Shown: piece by piece, positions 45,531 through 51,104 of the stretch
Numbering within the stretch: position 1 is the stretch's first letter
Layout: every line of letters begins with the position of its first letter
Origin: an uncultured Chitinophagaceae bacterium
Lineage (GTDB): Bacteria; Bacteroidota; Bacteroidia; Chitinophagales; Chitinophagaceae
Assembly: GCA_937873715.1 (NCBI GenBank)
Contig: CALMYJ010000017.1
Span: forward strand, 1 to 51,104
Length of the DNA stretch: 51,104 nucleotides
Reading direction: 5' to 3'
Position numbers and translations under genes: made by a program
Notes under the pieces: generated by a model
What the model saw: the letters and a program-made list of their open reading frames with translations, nothing else
Told to the model about the DNA's origin: nothing
The model's database searches: none

Positions 45531-46123
45531 CTATTTTATATCTTTCCAGATATTTCTGTGCAGTGTGGTAAAATGGTTGTTTGTAAGCAGGAAGTTATCC
45601 GGGCCTTTTAAAATTTCTGTATTGCCCCGGTTCCAGTACATGAGGTTATAGTTTACCGCTACTGTATCGCCGGTTTGTGCTATTTCAAGAAAATTATAGT
45701 TTGAAAAAACAGTTGCACCGGATGACGGCTGGTAACAGTTCTGTGCCAGCAGTTGCTTAGCGGCACTATCCCGGGGAAACCATTTTGCAATGATGGCTTT
45801 ATGTTTTTCTGACCCCTGGTTGCCCAGCCCGAGTGCTGTGGTAAGTTCGCAGGTATTGGCTGTGCAATCGCTGCCGCCAAAGCCGCTGTACATAGCAGCA
45901 ATGGCCTGCAAAGGCTCACTTAATTTTTTTATCATCATGCTGTCAATAACACCGGTTGTTTCATCAGTTGGTTTGATGAGGGTGTATTTTTCGATAACGG
46001 AATTGTTTTTTTGTGGTGCAGCAGTATTAGTTTGCGGGGCAAATTTTTTTCATCATTGGTGCTGTTGCAGCACAGCATACAAAAGCAGGTGCCTGTTAAA
46101 AGGAGGGTTGATAATATATTCAT
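45531..46123 (-). pseudogene. Lipoprotein gene split by a one-base frameshift
   Basis: Two frames together give one sensible protein of about 197 residues. The first (46123 down to 45935) starts MNILSTLLLTGTCFCMLCCN, a lipoprotein signal with the lipobox Cys at about 18-19, then STNDEK. At a run of seven A (plus-strand T at 46044-46050) it shifts frame. With one more A it would continue FAPQTNTAAPQKN, then EKYTLIKPTDETTG and straight into IDSMMIKKLSEPLQAIAAMYS and the second frame to 45531. That part has several Cys (SDCTANTCE) and no family I recognise. An exact TAATTTTG promoter (46171-46178) suggests it is expressed. The cause may be a real mutation, phase variation or a sequencing error. 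Confidence 0.65.
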
Positions 46124-46170
46124 GGCGCTTGTTTTAACACTGCTCTTTTGCGTGGCAGGGTTTGTTTCCC

Positions 46171-46178
46171 CAAAATTA
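46171..46178 (-). promoter_or_regulatory. -7 element (TAATTTTG) of the frameshifted lipoprotein gene
   Basis: An exact TAnnTTTG match on the minus strand, 47 bases before the ATG at 46123. No -33 TTG is visible at the normal distance. Confidence 0.4.
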
Positions 46179-46184
46179 TAGGCA

Positions 46185-46976
46185 TTACATTTCCACCCAG
46201 GTATGATCGGCCAGTAATTTTACCCCTGCAATAAATTTTTTGTAAGGCCCTGCAGTATTGCCGTATTCTTTGGGGCTTATCAGCGATAAAATATGGCTGT
46301 TGTCTTTTTTCTCATACAGGTAATAGGTAGTGCCAATTACAGGTACAAAGCTCAGTTTGGCATTATAAATTAACATGCTTAGCTCCTTACGCATCTGTAT
46401 TTCCTGCGCCTGTATGGCCAATAGTTCAATCTGCTTGCGAATTTGTTCCAGTTGCATATTGGTTTGCTCTTCCATGGCCGTAAGTGCCTTGTGGCGTATA
46501 ACGCCTTCTTCCGTAGGTTTTACAATAGCACCGCTAACCGAAGCAGAATAGGGCAGTACACTCATTTGCCGGTGGTATATTTCGGTATTGCTGTATGCAG
46601 TACCATCGGCTTTATATCCCTCTTGCACTATTTTAAGATAGCCATTGGGCTGTAGTTGGTGTAATACCTTTAGTATAATTTGCTCATTTTTTAAAAAAGA
46701 TATTTCAAAGTTGAGTGCATCTGTAAAGCTGGCGCAGGCAGCATCTGCAAATTCGGCATCGGTAAAAGGATGTTTGTCTCCATCAGCAATAAGGGTGTAG
46801 GCCGATTCAAAGGCCTGGTTTTCCAGCGTTACCCAATTCATGCTTACATGAATTGCTTTTTTATTTTCCGCAGCTTCAATTTTGTAGATGCCGGATTTGG
46901 GCCTGGTGCCATTTTCGTATATTCCTTTTTCGGAAAATAACTGCCAGGATCCAATAAAGTTATATGCCTGTACCAT
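46185..46976 (-). CDS. Lipocalin-like / DUF2452 fusion protein
   Basis: 263 residues from the ATG at 46976. The N-terminal 130 residues look like a lipocalin-type beta barrel (YNFIGSWQLFSEKGIYENG, then alternating strands). The rest fits DUF2452: LPYSASVSGAIVKPTEEGVI, a coiled coil (TNMQLEQIRKQIELLAIQAQ), then FVPVIGTTYYLYEKKDNSHI, ILSLISPKEYG. DUF2452 proteins are usually stand-alone and of unknown function. The 34 residues of the longer frame to 47078 include a hydrophobic stretch but begin in a promoter-like region, so the shorter start is preferred; this is not certain. It is followed by the broken lipoprotein gene in the same direction. Confidence 0.75.
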   Translation of the reverse strand: MVQAYNFIGSWQLFSEKGIYENGTRPKSGIYKIEAAENKKAIHVSMNWVTLENQAFESAYTLIADGDKHPFTDAEFADAACASFTDALNFEISFLKNEQIILKVLHQLQPNGYLKIVQEGYKADGTAYSNTEIYHRQMSVLPYSASVSGAIVKPTEEGVIRHKALTAMEEQTNMQLEQIRKQIELLAIQAQEIQMRKELSMLIYNAKLSFVPVIGTTYYLYEKKDNSHILSLISPKEYGNTAGPYKKFIAGVKLLADHTWVEM

Positions 46977-47095
46977 TGCTGCTAAAATAAGTATTATGAT
47001 TATTGTATAATAATGTTGCACTGTTGCCGGGCCGGTAATATAAAATGCATTTGAAGCAACGAACCGGTGCGCCGGCATGTCTGCATGAATATAAA

Positions 47096-47126
47096 TTGTA
47101 CTGCATTATTGCAAATAATATCTTTA
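47096..47126 (+). promoter_or_regulatory. Promoter of the POTRA-barrel gene
   Basis: TTG (47096-47098), 20 bases, then TATCTTTA (47119-47126), 30 bases before the ATG at 47156. Confidence 0.5.
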
Positions 47127-47155
47127 CCAGTATAAACTTGCGTTAAACTGCTTTG

Positions 47156-48937
47156 ATGAAAATAGTTTTACAATTAGTGCTGCTGTTTTGTTGGGCAAAT
47201 GTGGTGGTAAGAGCACAGGATACCGACTCTATTGCACCCGATGTTACGGCTTTACCCCATTTGCAGCAGCAAAAAGTAAACCCTTTTGTAAAATATACGG
47301 GCAAACGAATCCGGTCTGTTCGTATAGAAGTATTGGGTTTTGAAAGAGAACTGATTGATACAACAAAACTCAACAGGGGCATAGGTGTAAATGTTGCCAA
47401 TGCATTGCACAGGCGCACAACAATACGAACCGCCAACAACCATCTTTTTTTTAAGGAAGGTGAAACATTAAATCCTTACCTGCTGACGGATAACGAACGT
47501 TACCTCAGGGATCAGCCATTTTTCCAGGATGCGATATTTTTTGTAAAGAAGGCGCCGGATAATCCCGGTGAGGTAGATGTGTTGGTATTGGTAAAAGATG
47601 TGTTTTCTATCGGGCCGGGTTTTGGTGCAGGTGGGGCTAAAAAGTACCGGCTGGAGTTAAAAGAAGAAAACCTTGGCGGTACTGGCACAAGGGTAGCTGT
47701 TAGTACACTGTGGGATGATAACAGGGCACCCAAATATGGTTTTGGGGCAGAGTTGCTGCGCCGTAATGTGAAAGGTAGTTTTATTAACTGGAGTGTTGGA
47801 TTTCAAAATTACCGCAATGCATTTAACAGTGGCCGCAGCGAGGAAAATTTTGTATACCTGAAAATTGAAAAACCGCTTGTATCGCAGTTTATACCCTGGA
47901 TGGGCTCTCTTGATATTTCGTACAACCGTACCGGTAATTACTATATACCCGACTCCCTGTACAGGAACGAATACCGTTACAGCTTTTTTAGTACGGATGG
48001 CTGGCTGGCCTACAATTTTGGCGCAAAGCGCCTGATGTATATGAATGCTAAAAGCACTGTACGCAAGTTTGTAGCGGTGAGGGGCTTTAGCCAGCATTTT
48101 TTTAAAATACCGGAAAAATATATCAACAATTTTGAAGCTACCTATTCCGATGTATCGGGTATGTTGGCTTCATTTAGTATGTTCAAACAAAATTTTTACA
48201 GGGCTAATTATATCTATGGTTTTGGCCGCAATGAGGATGTGCCCCTTGGCTTTAGTGCATCTGTAATAGGTGGGTATATCCTTAAAGAAGACAGCCTTAG
48301 AAACAAGTTGCGCAACCGGCCTTATATTGGATTAGATGGCCAGTACAGCGCCTACGGAAAAAATGGACTGTACAGTGCATTAACATTCAGGTTGGGTGGA
48401 TACAGGGCAGAGGGCAAAATGGAAGATGTTAGCCTGCTGCTTAATGCTGAACATTTTACTAAATTAAAATTATTGCGGGCCCGGTGGTACCGTCGTTTTT
48501 TTCTAAGCGGTGGCTTTAGCAAGCAGTTTTCACCGGTGCTCGACCAATCCTTGTTTTTACGCAGTAATTATGGTTTGCCCTATTTTGAGTATGGATATTC
48601 CGGCGCAGATTTACGGGCTACGCTAAAAACTGAAGTAGTGTTTTATCATACCCGTCGTTTTGGAGGCTTTCGGTTTGCCCCTTTTGCATTTGGAGATATG
48701 ATTATGCTAAAGCCTACCAAACAACCATTAGCGCAAGCTGATTTGTTTAGCGCAGTGGGGGCAGGGCTGCGTACCCGGAACGAAAACCTGATTTTTGGCA
48801 CAATGGAAATGCGCCTGTATTATTTTCCCAGGGTTATTGAAAATATGAATCATTTCAAGATTAAATTCAACACCAACCTGCGTTTCAGGTACAACAGCAG
48901 CTTTATAAGAAAGCCTGATTTTGTGGCACCTAACTGA
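47156..48937 (+). CDS. Outer-membrane beta-barrel protein with POTRA-like domain (Omp85-like)
   Basis: 593 residues. Signal peptide (MKIVLQLVLLFCWANVVVRAQ), then a POTRA-like domain at about 45-155 (GKRIRSVRIEVLGFE, FKEGETLNPYLLTDNERYLR, PFFQDAIFFVKKAP, VDVLVLVKDVFSI). A C-terminal part of about 430 residues is rich in Tyr, Phe, Gly and alternating strands, as in a transmembrane barrel. The overall shape is that of an Omp85/BamA relative, but I see only one clear POTRA and no sure VRGF/Y signature, so it is neither BamA nor TamA by sequence. It may insert or transport a specific cargo. Monocistronic, with its own promoter. Confidence 0.8.
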   Translation: MKIVLQLVLLFCWANVVVRAQDTDSIAPDVTALPHLQQQKVNPFVKYTGKRIRSVRIEVLGFERELIDTTKLNRGIGVNVANALHRRTTIRTANNHLFFKEGETLNPYLLTDNERYLRDQPFFQDAIFFVKKAPDNPGEVDVLVLVKDVFSIGPGFGAGGAKKYRLELKEENLGGTGTRVAVSTLWDDNRAPKYGFGAELLRRNVKGSFINWSVGFQNYRNAFNSGRSEENFVYLKIEKPLVSQFIPWMGSLDISYNRTGNYYIPDSLYRNEYRYSFFSTDGWLAYNFGAKRLMYMNAKSTVRKFVAVRGFSQHFFKIPEKYINNFEATYSDVSGMLASFSMFKQNFYRANYIYGFGRNEDVPLGFSASVIGGYILKEDSLRNKLRNRPYIGLDGQYSAYGKNGLYSALTFRLGGYRAEGKMEDVSLLLNAEHFTKLKLLRARWYRRFFLSGGFSKQFSPVLDQSLFLRSNYGLPYFEYGYSGADLRATLKTEVVFYHTRRFGGFRFAPFAFGDMIMLKPTKQPLAQADLFSAVGAGLRTRNENLIFGTMEMRLYYFPRVIENMNHFKIKFNTNLRFRYNSSFIRKPDFVAPN

Positions 48938-49047
48938 TAAGTACACACGCCAAAAATTTTTTTCTGCAAAAAAGTTAATATGAAGTTATTTTTTCTTTAC
49001 TTTGGCACACATAAAAAAAGACCTCCGGTAGAAACCGGAGGACTTTA

Positions 49048-49190
49048 ACGATTGCTTGCCATATGAAAAATCTTTTACAGCTATATTGAAAAACTGTTTT
49101 TTCTATTTTTGAATATCAAACTGTAGTTGAGATACAGTTTCTACGATTGCCTGCCATTTCTTTCAACCTGACGATTGTTGCCGTATGAAT
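49048..49190 (+). repeat. Three degenerate copies of ACGATTGCYTGCCATATGAA
   Basis: 49048-49067 ACGATTGCTTGCCATATGAA, 49143-49162 ACGATTGCCTGCCATTTCTT, 49171-49190 ACGATTGTTGCCGTATGAAT. The core ACGATTG is invariant; the spacing is 95 and 28 bases. Confidence 0.7.
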
Positions 49191-49199
49191 TAGCTTTAT

Positions 49200-49233
49200 C
49201 GCCCTTTCTTTATCAAAAGTAGGGCGGTTTTTT
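49200..49233 (+). terminator. Terminator of the candidate ncRNA
   Basis: CGCCCT (49200-49205) pairs with AGGGCG (49221-49226), followed by GTTTTTT. Confidence 0.7.
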
Positions 49234-49284
49234 ATAACTGTATAACCAAATATCTGGCTGTTTTATTACGGTTAAGTGGTGTTT

Positions 49285-49301
49285 AAGGAGGTGAAATGTA
49301 G
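49285..49301 (+). promoter_or_regulatory. Full Shine-Dalgarno followed by a start-stop pair (ATG TAG)
   Basis: AAGGAGGTGA (49285-49294) is fully complementary to the usual 16S rRNA 3' end. ATG at 49296-49298 is followed at once by TAG. Shine-Dalgarno sequences are rare in this phylum and none of the other starts in the window has one. The real gene starts 31 bases further on. Confidence 0.45.
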
Positions 49302-49331
49302 AACTGATAAGGGTTGTACTTAAAAATTATA

Positions 49332-50936
49332 ATGATGTCCAGTCGTTTTACCGATACTTTATTTCAACTGGTTCATTCACTTGAAAAGGCTGAAAAAAGG
49401 AACTTTAAATTATATATCAAGCGAAATACAGGCAATGAGCACCTTAAAATAGTTGAGCTTTTTGATGCATTGGATAAAATGGAAGAGTACGATGAGGCGG
49501 TTTTATTAAAGAAACTTACCTCTATAAAAAAGCCCCAACTCAACAATATTAAAGTACACCTGTACAAGCAATTGCTGGCCAGCCTGCGGATATTAAAAAG
49601 TATCAGCAGCATTGATATGCAGTTGAACGAGCAGTTAGATTATGCCAGGATATTGTACAATAAGGGCTTATATGTGCAAAGCCTTAAAATTCTTGAAAAG
49701 CTGAAAGAAACAGCGAGGGAGCACTACAAGTATAACTTTTTAATACAGGTAATTTCGTGGGAGAAAAAAATTGAAAGCCTGCATATTACCCGTAGTATGC
49801 AGGATAGGGGTATGCAGCTTGCCGCCGAAGCCAACGAGGTAAATTACCGGGTGGATATGGTTGCCAGGATGAGCAACCTGGCGCTGCAACTGTATAGCTG
49901 GTATATAAAAAATGGTCATGCCCGTAACGAAGAAGATGAGGTAGCCGTAAAGCAATTTTTTTATGATAATCTGCCATCGGATGCACACGAGCAAACCGGC
50001 TTTTATGAAAGATTGTACCTGTACCAAAGCTATTGCTGGTCTGCCTTTATACGGCAGGATTTTTTAACCTATTACCGGTATGCCCAAAAGTGGATAGACA
50101 TTTACAATGCTAATCCCTTAATGATAAAAGTAGAAACAGGTTTTTATATCAAGGGTATGCATAACCTCCTGAATGCTCATTTTGATTTGCGCAACTACCG
50201 GGCATTTGAATATATTCTCCGGGAATTTAAAAAGTTTTCAGAAACGCCTTTGGCCAGTCATCATGATAACCACCGGGTGCAAACTTTTGTGTACATCAGC
50301 AGTGCCACCATTAACCAGCATTTTATGCTGGGTACTTTTGAGCAGGGTTTAAAGATGGTGCCTGAGCTTGAAGAAAAATTGCAGCAATATGCCATGTTTC
50401 TCGATCATCACCGGGTATTGGTATTTAATTATAAAATAGCTAATCTCTATTTTGGCTGCGGTAAATATGATATCGCAATCGATTACCTGCAAAAAATCAT
50501 TCATAGTAACCCGGATATGCGGAACGATTTGCAGTGCTACTCCCGCCTGCTGCACCTGATGGCGCATTACGAACTGGGTAATAGCGAAATCATTGAATCG
50601 CTGGTAAAATCGGTGTATCGTTTTATGGCCAAAATGCAGAACCTTACCGTGGTGGAAGATATGATGTTTAAATTTTTACGGCACTCAATATTATTACCCC
50701 GTACTAAAGTAAGGGCCGAACTGGAAGCTTTTTTAATGAATGTAAAGCAGTTGGAAAAAAACCGGTTTCAAACCAGGAGCTTTGCTTATCTCGATATTAT
50801 TTCGTGGCTTGAAAGTAAAGTGTATGATAAACCATTAAGTTCTGTTATCCGGGAGAAGTACCTAAAGTCAAAGAGAAGCCAGCCGGAAAAAAGTAAAGTG
50901 CCGGTAAAAAAAACAATGGCCAGGAAGGATAAATAA
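49332..50936 (+). CDS. Large, mostly helical protein of unknown function
   Basis: 534 residues, mostly alpha-helical, with no signal peptide or membrane segment. Residues about 100-400 read like loosely spaced TPR-type helices (QLDYARILYNKGLYVQSLKI, YKIANLYFGCGKYDIAIDYL), and the C-terminus is very basic (KSKRSQPEKSKVPVKKTMAR). I do not recognise a family. Two ATGs (49332, 49335) are equivalent; the TTG at 49314 is less likely. An unusual Shine-Dalgarno with a start-stop pair lies 31 bases upstream and a terminated RNA unit precedes that, so translation may be controlled. Confidence 0.75.
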   Translation: MMSSRFTDTLFQLVHSLEKAEKRNFKLYIKRNTGNEHLKIVELFDALDKMEEYDEAVLLKKLTSIKKPQLNNIKVHLYKQLLASLRILKSISSIDMQLNEQLDYARILYNKGLYVQSLKILEKLKETAREHYKYNFLIQVISWEKKIESLHITRSMQDRGMQLAAEANEVNYRVDMVARMSNLALQLYSWYIKNGHARNEEDEVAVKQFFYDNLPSDAHEQTGFYERLYLYQSYCWSAFIRQDFLTYYRYAQKWIDIYNANPLMIKVETGFYIKGMHNLLNAHFDLRNYRAFEYILREFKKFSETPLASHHDNHRVQTFVYISSATINQHFMLGTFEQGLKMVPELEEKLQQYAMFLDHHRVLVFNYKIANLYFGCGKYDIAIDYLQKIIHSNPDMRNDLQCYSRLLHLMAHYELGNSEIIESLVKSVYRFMAKMQNLTVVEDMMFKFLRHSILLPRTKVRAELEAFLMNVKQLEKNRFQTRSFAYLDIISWLESKVYDKPLSSVIREKYLKSKRSQPEKSKVPVKKTMARKDK

Positions 50937-50947
50937 ATATTGCTCCG

Positions 50948-51023
50948 GCTCGGTTCCTGGCAGAGGAAACGAAAAGGATTCAACTATCCTTAGCGTTGCT
51001 GAGTTGCTCTAAACCAACCGAGC
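50948..51023 (+). ncRNA. Candidate 76-nt structured RNA element
   Basis: The ends pair over 8 bp: GCTCGGTT (50948-50955) with AACCGAGC (51016-51023), followed by TTTTGATT. Inside lie TCCT/AGGA (50955-50967), AAGGAT/ATCCTT (50974-50991, loop TCAACT) and an alternative CTTAGC/GCTGAG stem. The size is tRNA-like but there is no T loop or anticodon arm of tRNA type. It begins 12 bases after the stop of the gene at 49332-50936 and may be its 3' element or the leader of a gene beyond the window. Confidence 0.35.
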
Positions 51024-51104
51024 TTTTGATTAGCAAGAGATTCATGTTGTTTATGTTTCAGCGTATACGATTTTCAGAAAAAAAGATGTAACGGTAGGTA
51101 GATA

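Larger units (their letters stand above)
49010..49233 (+). ncRNA. Candidate structured non-coding RNA
   Basis: The stretch holds four hairpins in a row: CCTCCGGT/ACCGGAGG (49022-49041 region, loop AGAA), GAAAAA/TTTTTTC (about 49088-49103), AAACTGTA/TACAGTTT (49118-49140, loop GTTGAGA) and a terminator (49200-49233). Three copies of a 20-base motif beginning ACGATTG lie between them (49048, 49143, 49171). No reading frame of useful length exists. A TACTTTG string (48998-49004) could be a promoter, one base shorter than the consensus. It does not match 6S, tmRNA, RNase P or SRP RNA as I know them. Confidence 0.4.

Noticed and set aside
50948..51023. A tRNA gene
   Set aside because: The size and closing helix fit, but there is no GTTCGA-type T loop, no D arm and no seven-base anticodon loop with a normal stem.

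Overview
The window reads as chromosomal DNA of a free-living member of the Bacteroidota, most likely the order Chitinophagales. The evidence is: promoters of the TAnnTTTG (-7) / TTG (-33) type before many genes; almost no Shine-Dalgarno sequences before start codons; a secreted nuclease ending in a type IX secretion (T9SS) sorting domain; a TonB-dependent receptor paired with a DUF5689 lipoprotein; and Bacteroidota-typical families (DUF5683, DUF2452, DUF4288, LytS/LytTR pairs). No phage, insertion sequence, CRISPR array or complete rRNA or tRNA gene was seen. About 39 protein genes are supported.

Layout, left half. 1-208 holds two copies of a 3' fragment of an initiator-tRNA-like sequence, each with an altered T arm and a terminator. 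339-9759 carries a secreted Ig-like protein, htpG, and a nucleic-acid-flavoured surface locus: a DUF5689/OB-fold lipoprotein and a TonB receptor on the minus strand, divergent from a secreted endonuclease/exonuclease/phosphatase-family enzyme. 9760-14253 has dispersed inverted repeats, a secreted S10 peptidase, two tandem AraC-family paralogues and a PspC protein. 14453-19932 holds aconitase, a 2OG-Fe(II) oxygenase, a possible 62-residue protein in its own transcription unit, and the NAD(P)HX repair enzyme nnr. 20090-23058 is a four-gene envelope-signalling operon (LiaF-like, DUF4288, LytS-type kinase, LytTR regulator), convergent with an asparagine-synthetase-like gene.

Layout, right half. 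25102-36643 is mostly core metabolism and housekeeping: dnaK, a lemA-TPM-TPM operon, pgk and gap, adenine deaminase, sucA and rpsT. 36775-39513 is the T9SS-secreted endonuclease I. 40062-43299 is the parA-parB-DUF5683-dapB group on the minus strand. 43684-50936 carries an FMN reductase, a membrane metallophosphoesterase, a lipoprotein gene broken by a one-base frameshift in a homopolymer, a lipocalin-like/DUF2452 fusion, a POTRA-barrel outer-membrane protein and a large helical protein of unknown role. Two stretches (about 49010-49233 and 50948-51023) look like structured RNAs.

How the genes may work together. Two secreted nucleases, an OB-fold lipoprotein and a TonB receptor could form a system for extracellular nucleic-acid or nucleotide use, with adenine deaminase as a possible downstream salvage step; this is inference. 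htpG and dnaK share a GG-N10-GA promoter-like motif that resembles a sigma-54 (-24/-12) element, suggesting joint control of the two chaperones. The aconitase, sucA, gap and pgk genes give glycolysis and TCA enzymes. Most starts were chosen from promoter position and from signal peptide or family N-termini rather than the longest reading frame.
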